Assembly (NCBI GenBank): GCA_027923505.1 | Contig: BROI01000019.1 | Coordinates: 62,001 to 126,000, forward strand | DNA: 64,000 nt | Direction: 5' to 3' | DNA from: Mayamaea pseudoterrestris | Taxonomy: Eukaryota; Bacillariophyta; Bacillariophyceae; Sellaphorales; Sellaphoraceae | Shown: piece after piece, positions 20,270 through 30,723 of the stretch | Position numbering within the stretch: position 1 is the first letter of the stretch | How the letters are laid out: the number at the start of each line of letters is the position of its first letter | Notes under the pieces: model-generated | Told to the model about the DNA's origin: nothing | The model's database searches: none | Seen by the model: only the letters and a program-made list of their open reading frames with translations | Program-made: the position numbers and the translations under genes

Positions 20270-21709
20270 ATGAGTCATGCCATTCGTTCCGTCGAGTACT
20301 CGTCGTCGGTCACCATGGAGATTCGATCGTTTGCACAGCGCGTAGTCACGGAAACCCGCAATCTCATTTGGCTAGTCATGGACGGCAATGACTATGATAA
20401 TCATAACGCTCAACAATACTGCTCATCTTGGTGGTGGAGTGGCATTCACCGTTCCCGACGCAAGTCTACAACGCAAACATTGCCATCAACATCATTTCCA
20501 TCGCGCAGTCACTGGATGGCCTTGCTGCTTGGTCAGGCGATTGCCCTCTTGGCAGCCTCCATGAATGCAGCATCATTTACGCTAGTGTCTAGATTCCATG
20601 TGCAGACGCAAATGTTTCAAATGTTCTTTCTTTATATACTGCTGTCCATGTTTCTTTTTCGACGGAAACCAATTGCATCAGGCAGCTGCATCTCTCAACA
20701 ACAGTCAGAGTCATACGCAATCCCTGGTTGCTCGCGCATCAAACTACGCGCTCCATGGTGGATATATCTCTTGTGCAGCATTCTCGACGTGTTTCCCAAT
20801 TTCCTCGCCCTCTTGTCTCTCAAATACACGTCACTGACGAGCGCCGTCATTTTGGGCTCGCTGACCATTCCTAGCACCATGTGTTTCGCCAAGCTCATTC
20901 TCAAAAAGTCCTTTCGACCTGCGCAGTATCTTGGTGTCTGTCTCTGCGTGATTGGAGGTGTCATGATTGTCTTTGCGGATTCGTCAGTGACGGAAACGAG
21001 TGTTGCGTCGAGCAACGACGGCGGCAACAACGATAACACTACGTTCGACGAACCACCAACATCAACTTCACTACTCGACACGTTTTGGGGCGACGCCATG
21101 GCGATTGGTGCCGCCGTTTGCTACGGACTCGGTGATACCGTTGCGGAATACTTTTGCAAGCACGTGGAACGAAACGAATACCTCGGCATGCTTGGGCTTT
21201 ATGGAATGCTCTTTACCGGAATCAGTTTTCCAATGTTGGAGCATGATGCCTTGCGCAGCATTGCGCTGCAGTCCACGTACACGCAGTGGTGCATTGCCGG
21301 CATTTTCATGTGGTACGTGGCATCCGTCTACTTTTACTACACGACGGTGGCCGTCTTTTTGATCTCGTCGGACGCCACCTTGCTCAATATGAGCATGCAG
21401 GCGGCCACTCTTTGGACGATTATATTTTCCATTGCCGTTGATCACCAGGCGACGCCGTCGAATCTCTTTTTTGCGGCAGCTGCTCTCATTGTTGGTGGCG
21501 TCTTTGTCTATGAAGTGGCGCAACGCCCGTATGATGGTGCGCTGGAGCATTTGCCGACAGTCGTGGCGCAGGACGAATCAATGGATGAGGAAATTGTTGA
21601 AGGCGATGACGATGATGAGTTTGGTGAAGTCGAAGAAGTAAATATACAAGAACAACGGAGAAAAACTGACAGCGTCGACATTCGGCTACCGGCTATACAG
21701 CTTGCTTGA
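20270..21709 (+). CDS. SLC35F1/F2/F6-like drug/metabolite transporter
   Basis: 479 residues with about ten predicted membrane helices between residues 85 and 415, the DMT-fold count. The opening helix WMALLLGQAIALLAASMNAA and the following PNFLALLSLKYTSLTSAVIL match the SLC35F1/F2 (formerly DUF914) group, in which the motif SLxYTSLTSxxIL is conserved. A hydrophilic loop (about 240-265, Thr/Asp-rich) splits the two five-helix halves, and the C-terminal tail (about 415-479) is strongly acidic with EEIVEGDDDDEFGEVEE. Substrates of this group are poorly known; human SLC35F2 imports an anticancer compound. No plastid-type leader; plasma or endomembrane location is likely. Confidence 0.82.
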   Translation: MSHAIRSVEYSSSVTMEIRSFAQRVVTETRNLIWLVMDGNDYDNHNAQQYCSSWWWSGIHRSRRKSTTQTLPSTSFPSRSHWMALLLGQAIALLAASMNAASFTLVSRFHVQTQMFQMFFLYILLSMFLFRRKPIASGSCISQQQSESYAIPGCSRIKLRAPWWIYLLCSILDVFPNFLALLSLKYTSLTSAVILGSLTIPSTMCFAKLILKKSFRPAQYLGVCLCVIGGVMIVFADSSVTETSVASSNDGGNNDNTTFDEPPTSTSLLDTFWGDAMAIGAAVCYGLGDTVAEYFCKHVERNEYLGMLGLYGMLFTGISFPMLEHDALRSIALQSTYTQWCIAGIFMWYVASVYFYYTTVAVFLISSDATLLNMSMQAATLWTIIFSIAVDHQATPSNLFFAAAALIVGGVFVYEVAQRPYDGALEHLPTVVAQDESMDEEIVEGDDDDEFGEVEEVNIQEQRRKTDSVDIRLPAIQLA

Positions 21710-21836
21710 AAGTTCATTCATAGCATTAGGCAATATTTATATTATTCAAAGGCGTCGTATAGTCGTTACAGTGCTTTACATTGCAAGTCCGGCGTCGCAT
21801 CCTCATGCAACCCTCGATTTCGTAAATATTACTTGC

Positions 21837-22457
21837 TCAGGACATTGCGTATCCCGAAAGGAACAAGATGAAGAAGAGTGCCAATCCTCCAAAGATAGCC
21901 AAATTCTTTTGTCCCGCCGACCACGAGTTGGTTCCAAATCCGTAGCCCTGATTGACCTCAAATCCAGGAATTTCTTCCACAACTTCAGCAAAGGAATCCT
22001 TGCTCGCTCGACAGACTGGACATCGCCAGTTGCTTGGCAAGTCCAAGAATACAGTTCCCGGCTTGACTAATCCACCAATCATCATGCTGTCACCCTTGTC
22101 TTGGTCGTACGTCCAATCGCAGTTGGTGCACTTGTGCTTGCCGGTGGATTTTTTCATAAAGACTTCCTGCGCGCGAAGCTCCTCGGCCTTGAGTTGCTTT
22201 TCGAGTGCCTTGCGACTTTCCTCGTCCATGGTTTCCATGGCGGCTGCCATTGGATCAATTTCTGCTTTTGATGGTGACGCTGCTTCTGACTCTTCCTTGG
22301 TGTCACTCATGTACAGCCAAGTAGTTTGTCGTAGTGTCGCAGCTGAGTGAAAGGCTACTCGAGTGCGAATGGATGGCTGTTGGAAAGCATTATTTACTGC
22401 TGCAGCGCATATCAGCAGCGCCAATGATAGTAAGCGAGAAGATTGCCTGGTCGTCAT
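21837..22457 (-). CDS. RBD1: Plastid rubredoxin, RBD1/RubA type (photosystem II assembly)
   Basis: 206 residues. Leader: hydrophobic signal (about 8-22) ending in VNNAFQQP, a Phe+1 plastid site, then a basic transit-like segment. The rubredoxin domain has four iron-ligand cysteines, C110/C113 and C146/C149, with DLPSNWRCPVCRA. The linker GFEVNQGYGFGTNSWSAGQK and one C-terminal membrane helix (about 184-203) are the signature of cyanobacterial RubA and plant RBD1, which act early in photosystem II assembly at the thylakoid. A helical Glu/Lys-rich spacer (about 70-105) lies between transit peptide and rubredoxin domain and is longer than in plants. Divergent from the aminodeoxychorismate synthase gene. 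Confidence 0.92.
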   Translation of the reverse strand: MTTRQSSRLLSLALLICAAAVNNAFQQPSIRTRVAFHSAATLRQTTWLYMSDTKEESEAASPSKAEIDPMAAAMETMDEESRKALEKQLKAEELRAQEVFMKKSTGKHKCTNCDWTYDQDKGDSMMIGGLVKPGTVFLDLPSNWRCPVCRASKDSFAEVVEEIPGFEVNQGYGFGTNSWSAGQKNLAIFGGLALFFILFLSGYAMS

Positions 22458-22953
22458 GGTCTTGTATGGGAATGTTTGTTATGGTTGGGAAGAGTATGGT
22501 GTCGAGCGAGTAACTTCTGATGCTGCAACATCGTCATCGTCGAGTTGGCAGCGATCAAAAGATTCGGCGCGCCATCACTGACGTTGCGAAATGTCGCACC
22601 AACACAAGATAGTTGGTCCGGTACCCAACGGTCTTCTTCATTCGTTCTGCGCTTCTTCGCTCTCCATTCTCAAAGGCTTGCTGCTTGCTGAGCAAGCGGC
22701 TCCACTATACAACACTTAAATCTGGACTTACTACAAACAAGTACTGTAAGTGTACAGCGGACCAAACAGCTTGGGAAAGTCTTGCCGTTGAGTAAATTGA
22801 TGTCGCACCGAAACACGTGTGACTCACTGTCGCGCCGGCCGCGCTCACAAGTTCCGTCCACTCGATTGGAACGCGCTCGCATCACGTGCTTCATAGTCAA
22901 CCAAGGCAATGCTTGTTATTTACAAATGATTGAACGAAACCAAAGCTGCGAGA
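22458..22953. other. Divergent intergenic region
   Basis: Promoter region shared by the rubredoxin gene (minus) and the PabA-PabB gene (plus). I see no gene in it; short open frames here are unsupported. Confidence 0.5.
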
Positions 22954-25764
22954 ATGAGAGACTTGACGATAAGGAAGATATTGAGGCGACGCAAGGGCTG
23001 CTGGACCTTGATGGCGTCGCTGCTGCTGATTCTTCATGCGATTCCATCACGCTGCTTTCTCGCATTGCAACGTCCCTCGACGCGACATCTGTCTTTGCTA
23101 CAACAAAGACGAACTACATTGACTGCTACGCAATGCGATAATGATGCTTATCCCGCATCTTCAAGTAGCAGCAGCAATCGATACGACTTGAAACTGCTGC
23201 TTGTTGATCACTACGACAGTTTCACGTACAATCTTGTCGATTTATGCTCGCAGTACACGTTGCAACCACCAACTGTCGTTGCTTGGAATGTGTTACCCGA
23301 TTTGCAAAAGCTATTGGCATCAAAGTATGATGGCATCATTCTCAGTCCAGGTCCCGGCAAGCCGACTGAATACGCCACGACGCTGCAACTGTTACAGCAT
23401 TTGGTGTTGAATCAAAATGCTAGTAGTATTCCAGTACTCGGCGTTTGCTTGGGACATCAAATGCTTGGTCTCGCCTACAATGCTTCCGTCGTTTCAGCGC
23501 CAGAGCCAATTCACGGACAAGTTTGGGAATGCCGACTGGTAGAGCAGCATGACGAGACTGACGAGCAAGGTAAAGGTCAATTTGCGGCAAGAGCAGCAGG
23601 GGCAAACGACTTGACAATTAGCAGCCGCAACGTCTCTCGACTCTTTGAAAACGTTACAAAGACCTTTCATGCCACGCGATATCATTCATTGCAGGTTGTT
23701 TTGAACGAAGATTCGTCCTTGCTGAAAGCAACTGCAGTGGCGGATAGCCGCAATAACGCAACAACATCGGACGAGATGACGGTTGGCATGGCCATGGAAT
23801 CCGAGACGCATCCGCATTTTGGTGTACAGTTTCATCCCGAAAGTATTGGATCGCTTGACTCGGTGGGACGACGGTTGATTCAAAACTTTTTGAGCGTTTG
23901 CAACGAGTACCGTCGAGAGAGAAAGGTGGAGCAGCCATTGAGCGAGTCAACGGTAAAGAACTTTTACGATTTGCAACAATCAGCAAGTACACATTTATCT
24001 AGAACTGGTGCGTCGTCGGCAATGATGCGGAACAAGCCGACCGTTTACATTCATCAACTGTCCAACTGCAGCCTTTCGCCCGAGCAAGTCATGCTTGCCT
24101 TATATCGAAACGAACCATATGCATATTGGTTAGATCACGCATCGGAAATAGATAAGGACAGTAAAGCTGTATCTATACTGGGAGCGAGTCGAGAGCGCGT
24201 TGAATATTGGAATAATGGAAGTCGTCAAGGCACTGGAGCGCAGAAATACATTGTCGAGTATCATGGCTGCGATGAATCGCACAAAACGACTACCATTCAA
24301 GACATTGACATACTGGAATACTTATCATTACAGCACAGTGTGGAACGTCGAACCGATGCTGTAACCATGGTAAAGTTTGGTAATAAAGACGGCAGGGGCG
24401 AGCCAGTGTTTTCAGTGCAATCGGAGCAAGACTCTGATTTGCCGTTTGACTTTCGCGGCGGACATGTCGGATATCTTGGATACGAGGTGAGGTTTGATAC
24501 GCTACGATATCTACAGCTCGAGGAAGGGTTTCGAAATGATGACAGAAGTTATGATGCAGAGCAAAGCACCAAAGACGACCCGACCATTCCAACGGCTGCG
24601 TTCATGTTTGCGACAAAGAGTTGCGTTTATCATCATGCGACGCAGACGTGGTATCTGGTGACAGTTGTTCGCAACGAGCAAGAAGACCCAAAGGCTGTTG
24701 ATTGGATGCGAAAGACTACGGCCAAACTAGCAACTCTCCAAGCGAATAATTGCGTAAAGCGCGACCATTTGCCGTCGCACCAATCCACTTCCAGACCGCA
24801 GATGCACCCGAGGAAGCCAGCATTTGTTCCCAATCGATCGCGGGCGACGTATTCAGACAATTTTCGTAAGTGCATGGATCATATCTATCTGGGCGACTCC
24901 TATCAACTTTGCTTGACGAATCAACTTGAGGCAACTATACCATCGGACGCGACATTTTGTCCGCTGAACCTTTACCAAACGCTTCGACGAGCTAATCCGG
25001 CACCGCATGCGGCGTATCTAAACTGGAATTTTCATCAGTCTATTGTCGATCCGAAAGGATCTCTTGCCATTTGTTGCTCGTCGCCGGAACGCTTCGTTTC
25101 CGTCTCGCGACACACTTCGTTTGACAAGCTGTCAGTTGAAACTAAGCCCATTAAAGGCACGCGCGCTAGAGTGACGCCCTCCAGGAGTAGTATGCAACTT
25201 TCCTACGAGGAAAGTCGAGAGGACGCCAAGCGAGCAGACGATCTGCGCGCTTCAGTCAAAGATCGCGCTGAAAACTTGATGATTGTCGATTTGCTACGCA
25301 ACGACTTGAGTCGAGTCTGCGAAGCCGGATCGGTTCACGTGTCTAAAATGATGGACATTGAATCTTACACTACAGTGCATCAGATGGTGTCAACAATACG
25401 CGGGGTCTTGGACCCGAAGGCAACTGCGGCAGTCGACTTGCTAAAAGCATGCTTTCCGGGCGGCAGCATGACGGGTGCGCCCAAGATTCGCAGCATGGAG
25501 CTGCTCCATCAGATGGAGCAGCGTACTAATCGAGGTCCATACTCAGGATCGATGGGATACATTAGTGTGAATGGATGTGCGGATATGAATATCATTATTC
25601 GATCCGCAGTGCTCAGTTCCCAAATGCAAAACGAAACAAAACTTGCCATCGGCTCTGGGGGTGCCATTACGGCACTGAGCGACGACAATGACGAGTATGA
25701 TGAAATGATGCTCAAGGCAGCCGCTGTCATCCAGGCGATTGAGAAATGGCTGAGCAGCGATTAA
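22954..25764 (+). CDS. Aminodeoxychorismate synthase, PabA-PabB fusion (folate pathway)
   Basis: 936 residues from the ATG at 22954 (the frame upstream starts only with TTG). A basic start and hydrophobic segment ending IPSRCFLALQ look like a plastid leader. Residues about 75-325 are a class I glutamine amidotransferase with the Cys nucleophile in GVCLGHQMLG and His-Glu in QFHPESIG. Residues about 395-930 are the chorismate-binding synthase: KPIKGTRAR, NLMIVDLLRNDLSR, PGGSMTGAPKIRSMELL and YSGSMGYISVNG. The Lys in PIKGT is the PabB nucleophile, which favours aminodeoxychorismate synthase over anthranilate synthase. The product feeds p-aminobenzoate into folate. Plant and apicomplexan enzymes show the same fusion and plastid location. 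Confidence 0.92.
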   Translation: MRDLTIRKILRRRKGCWTLMASLLLILHAIPSRCFLALQRPSTRHLSLLQQRRTTLTATQCDNDAYPASSSSSSNRYDLKLLLVDHYDSFTYNLVDLCSQYTLQPPTVVAWNVLPDLQKLLASKYDGIILSPGPGKPTEYATTLQLLQHLVLNQNASSIPVLGVCLGHQMLGLAYNASVVSAPEPIHGQVWECRLVEQHDETDEQGKGQFAARAAGANDLTISSRNVSRLFENVTKTFHATRYHSLQVVLNEDSSLLKATAVADSRNNATTSDEMTVGMAMESETHPHFGVQFHPESIGSLDSVGRRLIQNFLSVCNEYRRERKVEQPLSESTVKNFYDLQQSASTHLSRTGASSAMMRNKPTVYIHQLSNCSLSPEQVMLALYRNEPYAYWLDHASEIDKDSKAVSILGASRERVEYWNNGSRQGTGAQKYIVEYHGCDESHKTTTIQDIDILEYLSLQHSVERRTDAVTMVKFGNKDGRGEPVFSVQSEQDSDLPFDFRGGHVGYLGYEVRFDTLRYLQLEEGFRNDDRSYDAEQSTKDDPTIPTAAFMFATKSCVYHHATQTWYLVTVVRNEQEDPKAVDWMRKTTAKLATLQANNCVKRDHLPSHQSTSRPQMHPRKPAFVPNRSRATYSDNFRKCMDHIYLGDSYQLCLTNQLEATIPSDATFCPLNLYQTLRRANPAPHAAYLNWNFHQSIVDPKGSLAICCSSPERFVSVSRHTSFDKLSVETKPIKGTRARVTPSRSSMQLSYEESREDAKRADDLRASVKDRAENLMIVDLLRNDLSRVCEAGSVHVSKMMDIESYTTVHQMVSTIRGVLDPKATAAVDLLKACFPGGSMTGAPKIRSMELLHQMEQRTNRGPYSGSMGYISVNGCADMNIIIRSAVLSSQMQNETKLAIGSGGAITALSDDNDEYDEMMLKAAAVIQAIEKWLSSD

Positions 25765-26028
25765 CTTGAAAAGTTCTTGAAGCCGAACACCTTTTGTTCG
25801 AGCCCTTTCTGTGCAGACGATCGTTCATTGCGCCGAACAAGTGAATGTATCAAAAATTGGCATGCAATATAAATTAGAATATAGATTAGATTACGTATTG
25901 GGGAACTGTCCCAGAGTCATTGTCCTTAAATGGTTGACATGGCATCGCCATCAGGTTGATCGGTGCACGTCGCGCCAATGTGTTTTATCGGCATGCGATC
26001 GCTTTTAATATGAGGGCGCTATTCGAGC

Positions 26029-29000
26029 TTACGAGAATGCTTCGACCGGTACACCCAAAAGGAATGTAGCAACCCAATTTGTCAGCGCTTCGTCGGCAAG
26101 ATCAGAAACCTTGACCTGACATTTAAAAACGCATGGTTCGCTGTCATTTGTATTATCTTGACGGCCATCATGTTTCGGAAAGGCATCACTCGCATCCCAG
26201 CCCGCTTTCGCCCACGCGTCATTCGCAATTGACATGTTATCTTGGAGTGTTGAGAACTTGAGGACCTTTTGCTTAGACAAGGCATTCCAAACCGATTGTA
26301 TTTTAGAGACAGGTACCATTTCGAAGGTGCCAGCCTCAATTTCGTCCTGTATGCCACCTTTTGCTCCTTCTTTAGTCCAAGCGCTCACGCCAGTGACGAC
26401 AAGAAAGTCATCCATGGTTGCAAGTCCGCGCGTAAGTGCTCGCGTAACCTCCTCGGCTTTCACCTTCCATATGCCGCCCTTGACCGTGTTCATTGGAAAC
26501 CCGACATTTGCACGACGGAGTTTCTCACTGCAGTGAACCCACAACAGAGGCTCGTCGTTTTTCAAAGTGTACTGTCCACCAAAACGAAGTGGCATGGTGA
26601 ATTTTTGAGAGCAACAAAGACCTCTATTACGTGGTGCTGCTGGCAGATCCAGACCCTCAGCAGCCGGTCGATTGAGAATGGCGCCGACCGTAAGCTTGTC
26701 GTCGTCCATAACGATTAGTATAACTGACTTGTGGAGCTCTTGATCCTGAAGAAGAAACGGCGATCGACCATTTGCGGAAGCACGTACAAGACAGCCGGCC
26801 ATGTTACAATGAGCCACAAACGAGGCCGGTTTGGAATAGTTATCATGAGCAGGACTTTTGACGACCAAAGCAAGTTGGCCAGCAAGGCCATCCAGAATAC
26901 GCTTCTTTGGCCCGGCGCATCCTCCTCCAACATTGCTCAGGAGCTTGTGTAGCGACCATTCTTTAAGCATCATGTCGTCGAATCCACCATCATGTCTTTG
27001 TGCGACATCATCACGCCCGATCATGTTCATAAGCAAATACCAAGTTTCGAGTCCAGCCTCACGAGGATCTGAAGAGGCTATCTGGCCCAACTCCTTTATC
27101 AACGTATGCGAGTCCGTCGCCACTGTATACCAGAAACTGCGATCGACCTCGCTTCGTAAAACACTAGGTCCCCAGCCCGCGTAGCCGCAAAACACTTGGA
27201 AATCTTCGGCTCGCGCCACACCAGCCTTGACTAAACGTTTTGCGTTCTTAAACGTTGTCCACTGAAGCCCATTCATAATTGGGACGCTAGCCTTTTGGGC
27301 TTCCTTGGCATCGATTGAGTGAAGGCAGACGAGGTCAGGTCTTTCACTATGAATTCCTTGGACGTCGCCTCCAAACCAAACTCTGTATCGAACGCCTGGA
27401 TTAAGATCATCTTCCAACTCAAAGTCGGTGGGACGGTTGAGTATAATTCCCTTTGTAAATGTATCTTCCTGATGATCCAAAACGAGTATTGCTGCCTTAT
27501 GGAAATACTGCTGCCGAAGTGAAAATCCAAAGTCCTGCTCCACTCCGCCAAGAATCACCGTTCCCTTTTCAATATTTCGGCCGCTATCATACGCCCATTG
27601 TGACTGGTCCAAGGGTGTCATCTTTTCAAGCTTCGTCTTTGTCGTTGAACGATCGAAATACAAACCTCCAATGCCGTCGAGATCGTCGCATTCCTCAACC
27701 ATGGCATCGCACAGCATGTCTTCATCGTCCGTAACCTTTGGCTCGGACATGACAAGCTTGGCTCGAAAAGCTCGCCAATCAAGGCTATCAATGTCAAGAC
27801 TGACTTCCTCGTCACCAGTATCGCATTTGTTTGCTCTCTCATTCATGTCCGCAACCAAGTTGGAGCTGGTAAAGTCGGCGTCCAGTATTGCTGGTGATCT
27901 TGAGTCCAAAGACATCTTCAGCGAGGCAGCAATAGACTCTAAATCAATATTAGGTTTGATCACATACGAGACTTCTTCTGTTTCTGTTGGTGCCAACGAT
28001 GGTTTAGGAGCGGTCGAGAGAACAATAGCGCTATCACTGAAATCATTCCTTTTGTCCACCGAAGGCGGTATACGCGCATCGACTCGGTCCAATGATGCCT
28101 TGTGTTCTATTACATCAACGGGTTCATGCAGCTGCTTTGCCGGCTTTAGAACCGGAGGAGCTCGTGGATATGAAGGTGATGGTGCAGATAAGCCAACAAT
28201 TGCTTCAAGATATCCATTACCGATACCGGGGTTAGCCGCCTTGAGTTTCTTGCCGAAAGGACTATTCATCCATTTCGGAGTTGGAGGCGTCACAATGTCC
28301 TCTGCCACATTTGTTGCTGATGTGTTTGATGCAGAAGAAGGTCCGGCGTGCTGTTCTGATTTAATGGACTCGACTATGAGCGGAGCGGCTGTGACATTCA
28401 TCGCCGAAAAGGGTGCGATAGAAGGTTTGGCAATGGATTCGGACGATGACTTGCTTAGAATCAGACCTTCGTCATACTTCGACAGCGCATCAACAGTAGT
28501 GTGAGCTGTTTCGAGTATAGATGATTCTGCCTCCACCGACGAACTCGCCGCAAGTGACTTCAAACTTAGCGCGTCATGAGCGACAACAGATGTTGTTTTA
28601 TCGAAGACTGGTATCGCAGGCGATAGACTAGGCAAACCCGCTTCAGCACTTTTCTTGTTCGTCTCCCTCAGTGAAAAGGGCAAACCTTCCAGTGAAGCAT
28701 TAGTAGCAATTTCAAAAGTAGCGCTGGCCGAAGGCGCGGATCCTGCCGCTTCCGTCAGAGCATTTTGAATAGCGGGTTGTTTATTAGAAGTAATTGGAAC
28801 GGTCCTAAAATCGCTCTCCTTTTCCCATGCTTCAAAGTCAGTCGAGAGCGTCACAGGCGACAAGTCAGACGACGTAGCTGAAACATCCGCCAAAACAGCG
28901 TCCACTCCATGTGGGAACAATTGAGAGTGGCTTTTTGACGAAAGCTCATCATTTGGCGCGTCTGTCGGTAACGATCGCCGTAAGAGTGGTTGAGAGGGTT

Positions 29001-30723
29001 CGTTGTCTAACATATGTTCATTTTCGCCGCCTTTCAGCTCGGTCGCAACGTCTCTTGTGAATAAAGTTGTGGCGCTTCTTAATGCAGGGGAATTTGATGG
29101 AGATTGTATAGCTTCCTCGGCAGTCGGTTGGAGTATATTTTCGTTGACAATTGTCGATTCGTTTGCTGCGCTGGAAGGTGTGCGGGAAACTATATTCTCG
29201 TTATTGCTGACTGAAGCGAGCGGTATTGTAACATATGTAGCGTTGGCTTCCGCGTCCGCACTGTTTAGAGGCGTATCTTCCACTTCATTATCCATGACTA
29301 CAGTTGAGTTGACCACTGCATTGTTAACTGGCTTACTTGTTTGTGACACGGTCAGGGTGTCACTGAAATTGCTTGCTGCCATGAGCACGGCTGATACGGC
29401 GGTTGCGTTGAATTGGTTGGTCTTTGCTTCTATTTTTGCTGGCTGATGCGACGACCTTCCCTTCTTTTTGAGTGTCGCTAGTGGCATCCACTGGCCCTTT
29501 GCTGCACTTCTGACTTTTGTCTTGGCAAAGCCCTTGGCCGAAATAGTCTTTGCTTCACGCGATGACGATGCCTTTGGCGTTTTCATCCCATCCAAACTAT
29601 TCAGCAGTGGCAAGTATTGTTGCTTTGACTTGCTGCTACTGCGCACAACAACCTTTTTAGCAGCCTTTCTTTTTGTTGGTGGTTTGCTTTCAACTTGTTT
29701 AAGTGCTTCTGCTGCTGATTGTTGTCTTGATGACGACGTTGTAGATGCATCCAATTCAACCTTTTCTTCTAAGCGAGGCATGTACTTGTGAACCTTGGTC
29801 GGACTTTCGGTTGGCGTTGCAGCAATCACACGAGCGTCTGGTGCATTCAACAAGCTAGCCGCAACATTGATCGATGCTTGGTCGAGAGGATGATTCTCGT
29901 CGGGAGCAGCGTTTGCATCCTGACTCCTTTGTCTACTATTGACTGGTAGGTACTTGTTAATTCTGCGTACAGAAATCTTTTTAGCGCCAGTGGCTGCTGC
30001 TGTAGATTCTTCCATGGCTGGTGCCGCTGCCTTGGATGCATGCGACAACTTTGTTGTGCGATTACTAGTGTCAGTTGCTTTTGGTTCAAGCGCATTTGCA
30101 TCCAGAGGCGTAGAATCATTGTCTGCCACTTTTTCCGAGGCAACAATGGATTCTTGGGCTGACGAAAACGTTGCAGACGAACTGGAAGCTCGGTTTATTG
30201 TTATCTTGTCGCGGCTATCTTCCAGCTCTCGAGTGTCTTTTGTTTTGTCAAGAGTGGCTTTCGGAATCGTTTCTGCTGCTTCTGTGGCATCTGCTGCATG
30301 TGTTGCTTCCGTGTATATGTATGAGTTTGGTGTTGCATTTATCTTGTTTTCCTTTTGCAGCGACATGGCTTTGGTCATGATCTGCACGGCAAGATAGTGG
30401 GCCATGACTGGTATTGTACTTGAAGACGAGGATGAGGATGATGCCGTGTCCTTTTCGTTGGACAGTCTTGCTGGAGGAGGAGTAATTGCTGCTGCAGGCG
30501 TTGAACTTGCTTCATTCTTGTTGGTTGTAGTTTTCGCCAAGGGCATAGACGGAGACGCTTCATTTTCATGCGGCAAGTATAAATGTAGTCGAACTGCATG
30601 ATGATCTCGTTGCCTCGTCGATGCAGTGCCGTGCTGTTGGAACGAGTTTGATGGAATTCCAAGAAAGGCAGACGCAAAAGGTGCGAGTATGAGCGTCGCG
30701 GCGACTTGGATGATGCGTCTCAT
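26029..30723 (-). CDS. Plastid-leader protein: disordered motif region plus two DUF179 domains
   Basis: 1564 residues in one frame. Signal peptide (about 5-19) ends PFASAFLGIP, an exact ASAF site, followed by a transit-like stretch. Residues about 30-1040 are Ser/Thr/Ala/Pro-rich and look disordered. Within a Lys/Arg-rich part four motifs of the form [KQ]-[YW]-[LM]-P occur: KYLP (aromatic at 258), KYMP (314), QYLP (370) and QWMP (412), spaced 56, 56 and 42 residues. The C-terminal third carries two DUF179 (UPF0301/AlgH-like) domains: about 1055-1280 with FHKAAILVLDH, ILNRPT and VWFGGDV, and about 1320-1500 with LHKSVILIVMD, ILNRPA and RFGGQYT. DUF179 has no firmly known function. The DUF179 part is clear; any role for the motifs is inference. 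Confidence 0.82.
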   Translation of the reverse strand: MRRIIQVAATLILAPFASAFLGIPSNSFQQHGTASTRQRDHHAVRLHLYLPHENEASPSMPLAKTTTNKNEASSTPAAAITPPPARLSNEKDTASSSSSSSSTIPVMAHYLAVQIMTKAMSLQKENKINATPNSYIYTEATHAADATEAAETIPKATLDKTKDTRELEDSRDKITINRASSSSATFSSAQESIVASEKVADNDSTPLDANALEPKATDTSNRTTKLSHASKAAAPAMEESTAAATGAKKISVRRINKYLPVNSRQRSQDANAAPDENHPLDQASINVAASLLNAPDARVIAATPTESPTKVHKYMPRLEEKVELDASTTSSSRQQSAAEALKQVESKPPTKRKAAKKVVVRSSSKSKQQYLPLLNSLDGMKTPKASSSREAKTISAKGFAKTKVRSAAKGQWMPLATLKKKGRSSHQPAKIEAKTNQFNATAVSAVLMAASNFSDTLTVSQTSKPVNNAVVNSTVVMDNEVEDTPLNSADAEANATYVTIPLASVSNNENIVSRTPSSAANESTIVNENILQPTAEEAIQSPSNSPALRSATTLFTRDVATELKGGENEHMLDNEPSQPLLRRSLPTDAPNDELSSKSHSQLFPHGVDAVLADVSATSSDLSPVTLSTDFEAWEKESDFRTVPITSNKQPAIQNALTEAAGSAPSASATFEIATNASLEGLPFSLRETNKKSAEAGLPSLSPAIPVFDKTTSVVAHDALSLKSLAASSSVEAESSILETAHTTVDALSKYDEGLILSKSSSESIAKPSIAPFSAMNVTAAPLIVESIKSEQHAGPSSASNTSATNVAEDIVTPPTPKWMNSPFGKKLKAANPGIGNGYLEAIVGLSAPSPSYPRAPPVLKPAKQLHEPVDVIEHKASLDRVDARIPPSVDKRNDFSDSAIVLSTAPKPSLAPTETEEVSYVIKPNIDLESIAASLKMSLDSRSPAILDADFTSSNLVADMNERANKCDTGDEEVSLDIDSLDWRAFRAKLVMSEPKVTDDEDMLCDAMVEECDDLDGIGGLYFDRSTTKTKLEKMTPLDQSQWAYDSGRNIEKGTVILGGVEQDFGFSLRQQYFHKAAILVLDHQEDTFTKGIILNRPTDFELEDDLNPGVRYRVWFGGDVQGIHSERPDLVCLHSIDAKEAQKASVPIMNGLQWTTFKNAKRLVKAGVARAEDFQVFCGYAGWGPSVLRSEVDRSFWYTVATDSHTLIKELGQIASSDPREAGLETWYLLMNMIGRDDVAQRHDGGFDDMMLKEWSLHKLLSNVGGGCAGPKKRILDGLAGQLALVVKSPAHDNYSKPASFVAHCNMAGCLVRASANGRSPFLLQDQELHKSVILIVMDDDKLTVGAILNRPAAEGLDLPAAPRNRGLCCSQKFTMPLRFGGQYTLKNDEPLLWVHCSEKLRRANVGFPMNTVKGGIWKVKAEEVTRALTRGLATMDDFLVVTGVSAWTKEGAKGGIQDEIEAGTFEMVPVSKIQSVWNALSKQKVLKFSTLQDNMSIANDAWAKAGWDASDAFPKHDGRQDNTNDSEPCVFKCQVKVSDLADEALTNWVATFLLGVPVEAFS

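Noticed and set aside
22954-25764. Anthranilate synthase (TrpE-TrpG fusion) as identity of the fused enzyme
   Set aside because: PIKGT with the PabB nucleophile Lys, and the order amidotransferase then synthase, fit aminodeoxychorismate synthase better.
27671-28504. 277-residue open frame antisense to the DUF179 protein
   Set aside because: Mirror image of Ser/Ala-rich codons; no start context and no domain. Similar antisense frames over SEC61A (43384-44097) and DUF3754 (12699-13340) were rejected for the same reason.
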